A stretch of DNA of 29,830 bases from a virus (IMGVR_UViG_3300017744_000093:1-29830); one strand, 5' to 3'; positions 1 through 8,337 are shown, numbered from the stretch's first letter. The notes: generated by a model not told the origin, from the letters alone. Numbers and translations are program-made.

Positions 1-2
1 AT

Positions 3-1100
3 GCAGAAGAATTATATGATTTCCATAAAGAATTAATTATCTTGATTCAAGAAATTATTGAGGTAGATGAAAATAGAAGTGTTGCCCCGTGGATAACAGA
101 TGTTTTTGATACTGCTGCATCAACAACTAGAGGAGTTAATACTAAGAATATTAAATATACTACCTCTGACTCTAAAGAAGAATCTACACCACAGTTTTCA
201 ACATTTAATTTAGGAAGCACAGGAACAGCAAGAGATTTGAAAGACTATGCTGATTCTATAACTAAATTAATTAATATAATGCAAGAGTATTATGTAGTTC
301 CTGCTGAAAGTAAGTTTTTACCATTTGCAGATAAACCTAGATTTTTATCTACATCATTTTTAGGAAAAACAAAAGTTATTGGCCCAGAAAGTTTGTACCA
401 ATTAGTAGAATTAGGATATTATAGTTTAGGCGCACAATTAATAGATAGACATGAAGTTTCTATATTAAATAAATATATAACATTATTTAAGTTTCCAACT
501 GATATTGATATGAGAGATGCAATACTCCGAACAGAAGAAGTTATGGATGTTTTAAATGATGTTTTTGATGAGAGATTTAAAGAGAATGACAAAAAGTTTT
601 TTGCTGCGAAAATAAGTAAAGTGGCAAAAGAAAATAATCAAGACATTTCTGATTTAAAATTAGAGGGAGAGTCTATCATGTCATTAGCAGAAAAATATAA
701 TGAAGAACCTAATTCTTATTATCTTTTGCTAAAACTAATGTTGTCCTACAAAGGAATGTTTTTGAAAGACTTCAAAAAAGAAAATGAAATGAAAAAGTTA
801 TATGGATTACTTGAAGGGTTAAGGATGCCGTTAGAATTATCACTTCAACAAAACATATTAATAATGCACGATGATATTAGAAAGATGAGTGATAGACCAA
901 TCCACTATAGATATGCTATGTTAGATGATTTTGATGACATGGAAGAAACTATTAATATAATCAAGTCTCGCTATAAACAAGATATTACTGCGACTGACGT
1001 TACATCTATTGTTATGGAATTAGGAAGCATAAATGGATTATCTAAAAAACACGGTTTAAGCGAAGAAATTATTTATCACATTAAGGGGCTATATAGATGA
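3..1100 (+). CDS. Unknown protein, 5' end cut by window start
   Basis: The reading frame is open from position 3 without a stop, so the gene begins upstream; a TTG at 42 is only an internal candidate start. The visible 365 residues are charged, mostly helical-looking and soluble, with no signal peptide or membrane segment. The last 30 or so residues (GLSKKHGLSEEIIYHIKGLY) look like a small helix-turn-helix-type ending, but this is a weak impression. The stop overlaps the next start (ATGA at 1097), so it is co-transcribed with the small-protein cluster before the terminase. I do not recognise the family and assign no function. Confidence 0.8.
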   Translation, partial: AEELYDFHKELIILIQEIIEVDENRSVAPWITDVFDTAASTTRGVNTKNIKYTTSDSKEESTPQFSTFNLGSTGTARDLKDYADSITKLINIMQEYYVVPAESKFLPFADKPRFLSTSFLGKTKVIGPESLYQLVELGYYSLGAQLIDRHEVSILNKYITLFKFPTDIDMRDAILRTEEVMDVLNDVFDERFKENDKKFFAAKISKVAKENNQDISDLKLEGESIMSLAEKYNEEPNSYYLLLKLMLSYKGMFLKDFKKENEMKKLYGLLEGLRMPLELSLQQNILIMHDDIRKMSDRPIHYRYAMLDDFDDMEETINIIKSRYKQDITATDVTSIVMELGSINGLSKKHGLSEEIIYHIKGLYR

Positions 1101-1504
1101 CATGGTTTAATTTACTAAAGTATGATGTGCTTGTTGATAAGCCTCTTCCTTTAGTTACGTTGGCTAGTGAGAATAGCGATTGTTGTGATGTAGCATTTGA
1201 AGAATTAGAAGAATATCTAAATGATGCTTTAGGTAATAACAAAATGACGGGTTATTCTCAATATGGTATAACAGTTGCATTAGAAAGACTCAAAAAGAAA
1301 AAGACAAGAAAAGATAAATGTAGATATGTCCATAAATATTTGAGTGAAAGGTCAATAGAAGGAACAGGCTCAGGACTACTTAATTTAAAGACTAAAAAGA
1401 TATTAGATGATTGGGATTCTTGTGAAAGAAAAAATTGGAAAGAGATAGATGCAAACCCTAAAGGCTATGGAACTATGGAAGAGTTTAGGGGGAGATATGA
1501 ATGA
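1097..1504 (+). CDS. Small protein with N-terminal MTW tag
   Basis: This is a 135-residue soluble protein of unknown function. It begins MTWFNLLKYD, a member of the M-[S/T/N]-W N-terminal peptide family shared by eight proteins in this window. The body is acidic in its first half (FEELEEYLNDALG) and basic in its second (RLKKKKTRKDKC). The start overlaps the preceding stop by ATGA, with AGGGG about 8 bases upstream, and its own stop overlaps the next gene by ATGA at 1501, so translation is probably coupled on both sides. No catalytic motif is visible. Confidence 0.85.
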   Translation: MTWFNLLKYDVLVDKPLPLVTLASENSDCCDVAFEELEEYLNDALGNNKMTGYSQYGITVALERLKKKKTRKDKCRYVHKYLSERSIEGTGSGLLNLKTKKILDDWDSCERKNWKEIDANPKGYGTMEEFRGRYE

Positions 1505-1677
1505 ATTGGTTTAATTTAATTAAAGAGAGAAAACTTTGTGATACTTGTCATAAACAAAGAATATCACCTTCGGCCTCATCAAAGGGAATCACTACTTGCG
1601 CTACTTGTGTTAGGCGTAGTGGTAAAAGTAAGATAAAATCACCACTACCAAAAGGGTTTAGGAGAGATAAAAAATGA
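1501..1677 (+). CDS. 58-residue zinc-ribbon protein with MNW tag
   Basis: This short gene starts MNWFNLIKER and carries two Cys pairs, C13-x2-C16 and C33-x2-C36, spaced as in a small zinc ribbon; the tail is rich in Lys and Arg. The first eight residues nearly copy the N-terminus of the gene before it (MTWFNLLK), although the bodies are unrelated. GGGGGAG lies about 4 bases before the ATG. Both ends overlap neighbours (ATGA at 1501 and ATGA at 1674), which strongly supports a real gene. Zinc binding and possible nucleic-acid or protein contact are inferred from the Cys pattern. Confidence 0.85.
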   Translation: MNWFNLIKERKLCDTCHKQRISPSASSKGITTCATCVRRSGKSKIKSPLPKGFRRDKK

Positions 1678-1943
1678 AACAGTGGCTAATTAGAAAACTA
1701 ATATCATTAATGGGTAATGTTTACGTTTGGTTAGATAAAATGTTAGAACACCCTAAAGGGGATATTCTTAATGTTAGTATTGATGATGATTTACAAAATA
1801 TGACTAGGCGTGAATTATGTAATCATGTAGAGAACAAGTTTGGTTGGAAAAAGGATTCTTTTTGGTTCTTGGAATCAACACAAAAAATAAGATTGTGTTG
1901 CCAAGTAAGTCGTAATTTTATGAAAGAGCAGAGCAAGAAATGA
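1674..1943 (+). CDS. Small unknown protein, possible membrane-associated N-terminus
   Basis: This is an 89-residue protein with a hydrophobic, amphipathic start (MKQWLIRKLISLMGNVYVWL) and a Trp at position 4, a loose relative of the Trp tag at best. The middle contains an acidic stretch (NVSIDDDLQNMTRREL) and the end has a Cys pair (LCCQ). GGAG precedes the ATG, and both ends overlap neighbouring genes by ATGA. The N-terminal 20 residues might lie along a membrane or a protein surface; this is not shown. The family is not recognised. Confidence 0.75.
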   Translation: MKQWLIRKLISLMGNVYVWLDKMLEHPKGDILNVSIDDDLQNMTRRELCNHVENKFGWKKDSFWFLESTQKIRLCCQVSRNFMKEQSKK

Positions 1944-2050
1944 ACACGGAATATTGGGAAGCACAATTAAAAGGATTTGAAGAAGCGTTTAGAAGTAAAA
2001 AAAAAGTTAGGTTAGATAGATTATTTGTGCAGTTTTGGGAGGAAGAATAG
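1940..2050 (+). CDS. 36-residue acidic/basic microprotein
   Basis: This tiny gene begins MNTEYWEAQLKGFEEAF and ends FVQFWEEE. It is linked by ATGA to the gene before and shares its last base with the next gene's GTG start (TAGTG). It is probably a single amphipathic helix followed by a short basic segment (SKKKVR). Its reality rests on exact overlaps at both ends and the absence of any other coding use of this stretch. The GGGAGGA for the next gene lies inside its last codons. Function is unknown. Confidence 0.6.
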   Translation: MNTEYWEAQLKGFEEAFRSKKKVRLDRLFVQFWEEE

Positions 2051-2199
2051 TGAGTTGGATAGATATAGTAAAAGAAGAAAGATATGGAGATAGTATTCGT
2101 AACCAAATTAAATACCTAGATGAAAAAATCAAAATGTATGAACAAGAAATTATATTAATGAAAAAAGAGAGAGATTTATTTAGAGAACTGTTGCGTTAA
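2050..2199 (+). CDS. 49-residue coiled-coil protein with MSW tag, GTG start
   Basis: The protein reads MSWIDIVKEER at its N-terminus if the GTG at 2050 is the start. The match to the window's recurring tag decides this start, since no in-frame ATG gives a tagged protein. GGGAGGA lies about 8 bases upstream, inside the preceding gene. Residues 15-49 form a heptad-like helix (IRNQIKYLDEKIKMYEQEI), so a short coiled coil is likely. No other domain fits in this length. I infer a small oligomeric or adaptor protein that uses the tag for docking. Confidence 0.75.
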   Translation: MSWIDIVKEERYGDSIRNQIKYLDEKIKMYEQEIILMKKERDLFRELLR

Positions 2200-2219
2200 G
2201 TGGAGAGGTAAAGATTAAT

Positions 2220-2750
2220 ATGAGTTGGAAAGATATATTAAAGTTTGATATACGTTTTTTAGATGACGTAAAAGCATGGGTCATTAAACATCAGGATAAA
2301 ATATCCGATGAAGATAATGAATTGTTTCAGGAGTATGTTTTTAATCATGCAAGTATGGCTAACTTAAAAGAGTTCAAAAGATTAGCCATGAAGTACCCTT
2401 TCTATGAAGAACATATGCCTTTTTGGGATATTCAAATTAAAAAAAGTAAGACTAATAGAATATTTTTGCCTGCATTTAAAGAAGGGGTGAACAATACAGT
2501 TAACCGTTTAGAAATAAACGGTAGAGTTTATGCTACTTTAGAGTTTTATAAAACATTAAGAGAAGAATATGGAAATGAAATAAGAAAGGCGATGGCAGCC
2601 GGTACTTCTCCGTTTGTTTTATTTCCTTCACAACACATTAAACATAAAACAGAGCCAGAAAAAATAAGAGGTAAACTTTCTGTTGTAATGAAATCATTAG
2701 GTTTTACAAGAAAAAAAGAGCATTATGGTGATGTGTACTGGGAGAGATAA
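2220..2750 (+). CDS. Unknown 176-residue protein with MSW tag
   Basis: It starts MSWKDILKFD, the clearest copy of the recurring tag. GGAGAGGT lies about 10 bases before the ATG. The rest is a basic, mixed alpha/beta-looking soluble protein with aromatic patches (KYPFYEEHMPFWDIQ) and a C-terminal piece, GFTRKKEHYGDVYWE, that could be a small winged-helix or DNA-contacting end. It lies just before the terminase region, where a small terminase subunit would often be found, but I see no convincing small-terminase signature. Function unknown. Confidence 0.85.
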   Translation: MSWKDILKFDIRFLDDVKAWVIKHQDKISDEDNELFQEYVFNHASMANLKEFKRLAMKYPFYEEHMPFWDIQIKKSKTNRIFLPAFKEGVNNTVNRLEINGRVYATLEFYKTLREEYGNEIRKAMAAGTSPFVLFPSQHIKHKTEPEKIRGKLSVVMKSLGFTRKKEHYGDVYWER

Positions 2751-2751
2751 A

Positions 2752-2865
2752 ATGAATTGGTTTAAGGTTGTTAAGAAAAATCCTTGTTGGGATGGTTATG
2801 AACAAATAGGCATGAAAGACAAAAATGGAAAACAAGTTCCAAATTGCGTACCAATAAAGAAGTGA
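2752..2865 (+). CDS. 37-residue PNCVP-type cysteine module with MNW tag
   Basis: The protein consists of the tag (MNWFKVVKK) followed at once by a compact module, PCWDGYEQIGMKDKNGKQVP then NCVPIKK. From memory, very similar C-W-x-G-Y...G-M-K...P-N-C-V-P segments recur in many marine phage proteins, usually as tails on larger proteins; here it stands alone behind the tag. Two Cys, C12 and C32, could form a disulfide or bind metal. GGGAGAG lies 6 bases upstream, and the gene sits in an otherwise unused 120-base gap. Role unknown. Confidence 0.8.
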   Translation: MNWFKVVKKNPCWDGYEQIGMKDKNGKQVPNCVPIKK

Positions 2866-2869
2866 TATA

Positions 2870-3133
2870 ATGAGTTGGATGGAGGTAATATGCAAAGGTG
2901 GCCGTTGTACTAGAACAACGAAAAAAACCTCATCCACAAGTAAAGGTAAGAAATGGATGAAATGTGTTAAAAATCCAAAAGGTAAAGGCTACAAAAGAAT
3001 CCATTGGGGTCAAAAAGGAGTGACTGTTTCTGGTAAAAGAAAAGGCAAAAGACGAAAATCCTTTAGAGCAAGGCATAATTGTGCTGATGCAAAACCCGGA
3101 ACGCCTAGATACCAAGCGTGTAAAGATTGGTGA
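2870..3133 (+). CDS. Basic Cys-containing protein with MSW tag
   Basis: This 87-residue protein has the N-terminus MSWMEVICKG, a very basic middle (SGKRKGKRRKSFRARHNC) and the end GTPRYQACKDW. The K-S-F-R-A-R-H-x-C...Y-x-x-C-K-x-W pattern resembles a short Cys module I recall in marine phage proteins, often near PNCVP-type modules, as here. Cys are at 8, 13, 32, 71 and 84, so metal binding or disulfides are possible. The strong positive charge suggests DNA contact. GTGAT precedes the ATG. Its stop overlaps the terminase start (GTGA). Confidence 0.85.
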   Translation: MSWMEVICKGGRCTRTTKKTSSTSKGKKWMKCVKNPKGKGYKRIHWGQKGVTVSGKRKGKRRKSFRARHNCADAKPGTPRYQACKDW

Positions 3134-4575
3134 TTTGCTTGGAATTACAAGAATACAACTTTACTCATAGAATGGACATGGAGTTATCAAAAAACTCTTT
3201 TCCTTATTTTTTTCAAAATGTATTAGGCATGATGTACCCTGAATATATGCAAGAGTGGAAAAAATTAATGGAACAAACAGATAGAACAGTTATCGTTTGT
3301 TCAAGAGACCATGGAAAATCAGTTTTTATGCATAGTTGGGTTGTATGGAATCTTGTGTTTCAAGAACCACCATATCAAATGTTATACATTTCTTCTAACC
3401 AAAAACAGACTTTGGTTCACATGAGAGAAATTGATAGATACTTTAACATTCCACAATTAAAACACCTAAGACCTAGTAGAGGTTGGGCTATTGGTAATAT
3501 TCAATTGACTAATGGTAACTCTATATTAGAACGTTCAGTCGGTTCTCAGATTCGTGGACTTCACCCTCAAGAAATTATTATTGACGACCCTTTGAAAGAG
3601 TTTAGTTTAACAGGTATTACTAGAGTTACTGATTGGTTTTTTGGTGATATGATACCTACACTTCATCATACTGCTAGTTTGAGAATGATAGGTACACCTT
3701 TTACTTATACTGATATTTTCTCACAACTAGAAGAAAATGAAGCGTACACAGTAAGAAAATATCCTTGTTTAGATTCAATGAATGAACCACTCTGGCCTGA
3801 AAGATGGGACTATGATGCTTTAATGCAAAGAAAGTCTGAAATTGGTTCTCTTAAGTTCACAAGAGAGTACCTATGTATTCCTGTTTCAACAGGAACAGCA
3901 CTTTTTGGGCCAAATCATCTTGAAAATGCTAAAAATGAACACGCTATTCTAAAGTTAGGCCATAGAAAGGAAAAAGGCTACAAATATTATGTTGGAGTTG
4001 ACCCTGCTATATCAACTGATGGAGATTATAACGTAATTATGGTTTTAGAGGTAGATGCTAAAATGAATAAGACTATTGTCCATGTAGATAGGGCTAAAAA
4101 TGTCCAATTTAGAGAAAATATTGATAAGTTACGTTTAATAGCAAAGATATTCCAACCTGAAGAAGTGTTATATGAAACTAATACATTTGCTAAAGCATTT
4201 ACTCAAGAATTGAGAACATTATCTGACATTAATGTTAGAGACTTCAATACCACAAGGAAAAAGAAACAAGAAATAATTTTAAATCTACAAATGAACTTTG
4301 AAAATGGAAAAATACACCTTCCTTATGGTGATAATAATAGTAGGAAATTATCTATGGCTTTAATTGAAGAACTATCTATGTTTTCAATTACCGATTCAGG
4401 TAAGTTTGAAGGAGTTGGCGCACATGATGACTTAGTTATGGCGTTAGCATTAGCAAACGCTGCAACTCAAAGTCCTTCCGAAGCATTTATGCTGCTAGAC
4501 GATATGGACATCTTTGATACTCCACAATCTAATGCGTTTGGGCGACCAAATAATGTTATGGGGCTTAATTTTTAA
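3130..4575 (+). CDS. terL: Large terminase subunit (DNA-packaging ATPase/nuclease)
   Basis: This is the motor that pumps viral DNA into the prohead and cuts it to length. The ATPase half has a Walker A variant, CSRDHGKS, near residues 57-64, a Walker B strand ending IIIDDP near 149-154, and the coupling motif RMIGTPF near 185-191. The RNase H-like nuclease half has acidic residues in VGVDPAISTDGD (Asp about 291), LYETNTF (Glu about 349) and GAHDDLVMA (Asp about 433). About 481 residues is a normal length. The chosen start is GTG 3130, which overlaps the previous stop; TTG 3127 and ATG 3172 are alternatives, and none has a clear ribosome-binding site. Confidence 0.96.
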   Translation: MICLELQEYNFTHRMDMELSKNSFPYFFQNVLGMMYPEYMQEWKKLMEQTDRTVIVCSRDHGKSVFMHSWVVWNLVFQEPPYQMLYISSNQKQTLVHMREIDRYFNIPQLKHLRPSRGWAIGNIQLTNGNSILERSVGSQIRGLHPQEIIIDDPLKEFSLTGITRVTDWFFGDMIPTLHHTASLRMIGTPFTYTDIFSQLEENEAYTVRKYPCLDSMNEPLWPERWDYDALMQRKSEIGSLKFTREYLCIPVSTGTALFGPNHLENAKNEHAILKLGHRKEKGYKYYVGVDPAISTDGDYNVIMVLEVDAKMNKTIVHVDRAKNVQFRENIDKLRLIAKIFQPEEVLYETNTFAKAFTQELRTLSDINVRDFNTTRKKKQEIILNLQMNFENGKIHLPYGDNNSRKLSMALIEELSMFSITDSGKFEGVGAHDDLVMALALANAATQSPSEAFMLLDDMDIFDTPQSNAFGRPNNVMGLNF

Positions 4576-4587
4576 ACAGGTGATACT

Positions 4588-5943
4588 ATGGTTAAATTGA
4601 CAAGCGAAAGTATTGATGCAGCATTAGAAGATAATAATAAAAAAAGAAGATTAGTTGAAGAAAAGCACAGAGAACAAGAAGAAATGTTAGAGACTGCAAA
4701 ACCTATGGCTGAAAAAATAGAGGCTCTAAGTAGTGAACTCAAACAAGAATGGTTGAATAATAAACCTATTAGAGACCATGATAGTGTTGCTAAAGAATAT
4801 GCAGAAAGATTTGATTTAAATCTATCAGATGCAAAAAAGCAACTATTTACATATCCTGAAAAATACGAAATACAAGGGCATAACGTTCCTAGTATTGTAA
4901 AACAAATGAGAAATCATAGAAGAAAATTAAAAGGGCAAACTAAATTAGATTTTACTAAATCAATAGATAATTTAATTGATGCATATAGTGAATATCTTTA
5001 CAAATGTGCTGATAGCATTTATTGGGTTAGGAAATATAAAACCCCTTTAATGGAAATGGTTAACAACGAAGAACAATTAAGAAAATTGAACAGTATTACC
5101 GATGAAGTAACTAAAAGAGAAATTGTAGACATACTTTGTAAGTATTGGGAAGCAGGTCTAGACAAGAAAGGACTGCCTTATGGTAAAGAATATTCTAGAT
5201 TGACTAAAGAAATGAAAATACATAAAAGAGCATATAAGAAAGTTCTAAAAGACACAGTTATAGGTAACTCGCCTAAAGATGTAATCAAGAAAGCAATCTT
5301 GAAGTCTGTTTGCGATACACCCGGAATATCATCAAGAGAAATACATGAAGGATTACCAAGAAAATTATATGATAGGTCATCACCTTCAATTATAGCAAAA
5401 TTAGCAAAGGAACAAAACATAACTAATGTTGATGGAGCATATTACAAAATTAACGATGATATAAAAAAGAATATTTGGGCGTATACAGCAGCATTCATAG
5501 ATTCAGACGGGTACATTACAATGGATAAAAATCATAATCCTAGAGTTGGTTTGATTGCTACGGGAACAAGAGGTAGAGCGTTTATGATGGAGATGCACAA
5601 ATCATTAGGGTGTGGCAGACTACATCTAGACCAGAAATCTCCACAAGATACTAGACCTGTTAACAGGTTAAACTTTTACTCAGCAGAAGATGTCAAAAAG
5701 ATATTAACTAAGTGCAGGCCTCACTTTAGAATGAAAGGGCCAAATGCTGATGTATTGTTAGAATTAATTAAAATAAAGAAAGAGAATAAGAAAGAAGATT
5801 GGTACAAAGGTAGAAAAGAAGAGTTATTCAAGTTAATGAAATACCATAACCATAAAGACAACGACAGGTTTCAATGGAATGAATGGGATATTGATATTAA
5901 CAACATAAATAAATTGATAGATAATTGTAAAATGGAGTTTTAA
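4588..5943 (+). CDS. Winged-helix protein fused to a LAGLIDADG-type domain
   Basis: This 451-residue protein has three parts. Residues 1-225 are charged and helical, including an HTH-like stretch around 66-92. Residues 230-288 look like a winged helix (ILKSVCDTPGISSREIHEGL ... AYYKI). Residues 297-390 resemble a LAGLIDADG homing-endonuclease domain, with the motif WAYTAAFIDSDGYI and Asp at 305 and 307. One motif suggests a homodimer. It sits between terminase and portal without interrupting either and has a good GGTGA site. It may be a homing endonuclease or a domain reused for packaging-related DNA recognition; this is inference. Confidence 0.8.
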   Translation: MVKLTSESIDAALEDNNKKRRLVEEKHREQEEMLETAKPMAEKIEALSSELKQEWLNNKPIRDHDSVAKEYAERFDLNLSDAKKQLFTYPEKYEIQGHNVPSIVKQMRNHRRKLKGQTKLDFTKSIDNLIDAYSEYLYKCADSIYWVRKYKTPLMEMVNNEEQLRKLNSITDEVTKREIVDILCKYWEAGLDKKGLPYGKEYSRLTKEMKIHKRAYKKVLKDTVIGNSPKDVIKKAILKSVCDTPGISSREIHEGLPRKLYDRSSPSIIAKLAKEQNITNVDGAYYKINDDIKKNIWAYTAAFIDSDGYITMDKNHNPRVGLIATGTRGRAFMMEMHKSLGCGRLHLDQKSPQDTRPVNRLNFYSAEDVKKILTKCRPHFRMKGPNADVLLELIKIKKENKKEDWYKGRKEELFKLMKYHNHKDNDRFQWNEWDIDINNINKLIDNCKMEF

Positions 5944-5945
5944 TT

Positions 5946-7607
5946 ATGGTAGAAAGAAGAACATTTAGTATAGGTAACTTGTTTAGAAGACAGACTCCTA
6001 AACCTAAAGATAAGGAAATATTTAATCCCGGCATTCAAGAAAAAAATAATGCTTATATGATTACTTCTCCAATATTATATCATGTAGCCCAACAATCAGT
6101 TATAGTTAGAACTTGCACTACTCAATTAAAAAATGAAATATTTAGAAGAGGATATAAGTGGGAAGAAAAGTTTGTGCATAAGTGTAAAGACTGTGGTACA
6201 GAACACCAAGCCCCTGTTGAAAAGTGTAAAGATTGTGAGTCTGTTAATTTATTAAAACCTAATAAAAAACAACTAAAATATGCTGCTAAATATTTAGAAG
6301 GTTATGTAAATAAATCCGACCAAATGTTTATTGATATAATGAAAGAGTTAGAAGATGACCTTAACATTATGGATGACGCATACATTATTTTAGTTAAGGA
6401 ATATTTCATGGATTCTAATGGAGACATTAGGATGCACAGAATAAAAGAAATGTATAGAGGAGACCCTGTAACTATGGCTCTTTATACAGATGAAGATGGA
6501 ACAAAAGGAACATCAGGATTTACTTGCATTAAACATAGAAACATGATTTCTGAATCTGATTCACAAAAATGTGAATATTGTGATAGTAAATTATATCCGG
6601 TATATTATGTAAATAGAGCAAATGGTGAAGAACAATATTATCTCAAAGGAGAAGTCCTACATTTCAGTAAATACAATCCAAGTAGACTATACGGTCTATC
6701 CCCCGTGTTGACTTTATGGAATCATATTACAACACTATTGGCTATGGAAAATTATGTCAATTCTTCATATTCTAAGGCCAGAATGCCTAGAGGGTTATTG
6801 GCAGTACAAACAAGAAACATTGACTCAATGAAATCTTTTTGGAGAGGCGTTAAAGAAAAGATGGAACAAGACCCACACTTCATACCTGTTATGGGAATAG
6901 AAGCAGAAAATGGTAAGGGGTCTATTGAATGGATTAAGTTCTTAGACAGCCTAAAAGAAATGGATTATATTTCAGTTAAAGATGATTTAAGAGATAGGAT
7001 TTCAGGGTTCTATGGAGTAAGTAAAGTGTTTATGTCTGACAATTCTGCTAGTGGAGGATTAAATAACGAAGGTATGCAAATACTTGTTACTAATAGAGCA
7101 GTAGAAATGGCTCAGACTATTTGGAACAATTATGTGTTTCCTTTCATAACTAGAGAGTTTGGTATAACAGATTGGGTACTAAAATTACCCCCATCAGAAG
7201 AAGAAGATGAAATTGCCAAATTAAGAAAAAGAGAAATACAAGTTAATATTGCTGCGTCTATTAAGAATCTAGGATTTGAAGTAGATATGGATGATGAAGG
7301 TAGATTTATTTATAACAAACCTTTACCAGAAGAAAAAGAGGGTAAACCTAAAGGTGGAGATGAGCCAATAGCAAATGACCCCTATGCAGGAACAAACATA
7401 GACCAATCTCAATTAGGACAAATGATGGAACAAGGCAATAGACCAACTCAAGCAGAAGCAGGTCAACCAGAAAAGGTTAAATCTGAACCACCTAAAACAA
7501 GAAATAAACCTTCTATGTCAACAGGGCCAGATAAAAGGTTTAGTGGATTACCCGGAGCAGCAGGCAACAAAAACGTAGATAAGAGAACAGAGAGGCGAAT
7601 ACAATGA
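5946..7607 (+). CDS. Portal protein with two zinc-binding inserts
   Basis: This forms the ring at the capsid vertex through which DNA enters and leaves. Portal-like features include the N-terminal region ITSPILYHVAQQSVIVRTC, the middle GEVLHFSKYNPSRLYGLSPV, and the stretch ISGFYGVSKVFMSDNSASGG where portals usually have VFGVPP-type sequence. It has two zinc-like sites: C80-x2-C83 with C94-x2-C97, and C194-x2-H197 with C209-x2-C212. The C-terminal 90 residues are acidic, then Gln/Pro-rich and disordered. 553 residues is typical. It follows the terminase module and overlaps the next gene by ATGA. Confidence 0.92.
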   Translation: MVERRTFSIGNLFRRQTPKPKDKEIFNPGIQEKNNAYMITSPILYHVAQQSVIVRTCTTQLKNEIFRRGYKWEEKFVHKCKDCGTEHQAPVEKCKDCESVNLLKPNKKQLKYAAKYLEGYVNKSDQMFIDIMKELEDDLNIMDDAYIILVKEYFMDSNGDIRMHRIKEMYRGDPVTMALYTDEDGTKGTSGFTCIKHRNMISESDSQKCEYCDSKLYPVYYVNRANGEEQYYLKGEVLHFSKYNPSRLYGLSPVLTLWNHITTLLAMENYVNSSYSKARMPRGLLAVQTRNIDSMKSFWRGVKEKMEQDPHFIPVMGIEAENGKGSIEWIKFLDSLKEMDYISVKDDLRDRISGFYGVSKVFMSDNSASGGLNNEGMQILVTNRAVEMAQTIWNNYVFPFITREFGITDWVLKLPPSEEEDEIAKLRKREIQVNIAASIKNLGFEVDMDDEGRFIYNKPLPEEKEGKPKGGDEPIANDPYAGTNIDQSQLGQMMEQGNRPTQAEAGQPEKVKSEPPKTRNKPSMSTGPDKRFSGLPGAAGNKNVDKRTERRIQ

Positions 7608-8128
7608 GTTGGTTTGCAGTAACTAAAAATCAAAAAAAGATAGGTTCTCTTGCTCATGTATTTCATTTTCTTTCTAGAGTTAAACAAGTCTATACCCCCT
7701 ACCCTTCCCCTTCCACAAAGTATCAAAGAAACTATGCTGCATATGATGAATTAGATTCTTGGGATAGAGGAGAAGTTGAGAGATATATGATAGGCTTAAT
7801 TCAAGTCATAGATAAGGATATAGAAACAACAATAACGCTTATCAGTAAAAGGTTAAACAGGAGGGGAAGTAATTATGATAGTGAAAGACAGTATAGACTT
7901 GCGACTGAAAAACCAATGGTAGAGTTATTTAAACAAGGTAAAATACCAGAAAGATTAATAGGATTTGATGATATAACAAATATGGATTCTGATGATATAA
8001 TAAGGACTTGGAAGGAGTTTAGAACAGAATATCCTGAGTTTTGTAAGATTTATCTCACCACTCATCCTGTTCCTAGATATGTTCAATTAATCAAAAATAC
8101 AATATCAAGAAAAAGAAGGTATAGATAA
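7604..8128 (+). CDS. Post-portal unknown protein with MSW tag
   Basis: This 174-residue protein starts MSWFAVTKNQ and overlaps the portal stop by ATGA, with GAGG upstream. It is mainly helical, with SWDRGEVERYMIGLIQVIDK and LISKRLNRRG segments and a basic end (NTISRKRRYR). I recognise no family. The position suggests a head-assembly, minor capsid or ejected protein, but only the tag and the location support that. Its stop shares a base with the next start (TAATG), so its expression is coupled to both neighbours. Confidence 0.85.
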   Translation: MSWFAVTKNQKKIGSLAHVFHFLSRVKQVYTPYPSPSTKYQRNYAAYDELDSWDRGEVERYMIGLIQVIDKDIETTITLISKRLNRRGSNYDSERQYRLATEKPMVELFKQGKIPERLIGFDDITNMDSDDIIRTWKEFRTEYPEFCKIYLTTHPVPRYVQLIKNTISRKRRYR

Positions 8129-8328
8129 TGACAGAAAAAACAATAAGAGAAATGGAAAGGGAACTTTCTATCGCTAAGAAAAAACAACGCATGGAAAATC
8201 GTAAAGACCATGTTAATAGAGACTTGGGAGTAATTGGCCCAAATGCAGTAAAAAAAGAAAGACCTGAATCTGGCGAAACACCGGGCTATATTGCCCTACC
8301 GTCAAGAAAAAAAGGCAGAACAATATAA
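8128..8328 (+). CDS. Small basic unknown protein
   Basis: This 66-residue, highly charged protein begins with a helical segment (TIREMERELSIAKKKQRMEN) and ends in a basic, Pro/Gly-rich tail with ETPGYIALPSRKKGRT. It starts in a TAATG overlap, with AAGG upstream. There is no tag, Cys or membrane segment. It lies among head-assembly genes and may be a small structural or scaffold-associated protein. This is inferred from position only. Confidence 0.75.
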   Translation: MTEKTIREMERELSIAKKKQRMENRKDHVNRDLGVIGPNAVKKERPESGETPGYIALPSRKKGRTI

Positions 8329-8337
8329 GGTGATAAT

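Noticed and set aside
1918-2106. Minus-strand frame over the microprotein cluster
   Set aside because: It is Ser/Phe/Asn-rich, typical of reversed Lys/Glu codons, and the + strand genes here have overlaps and ribosome sites.
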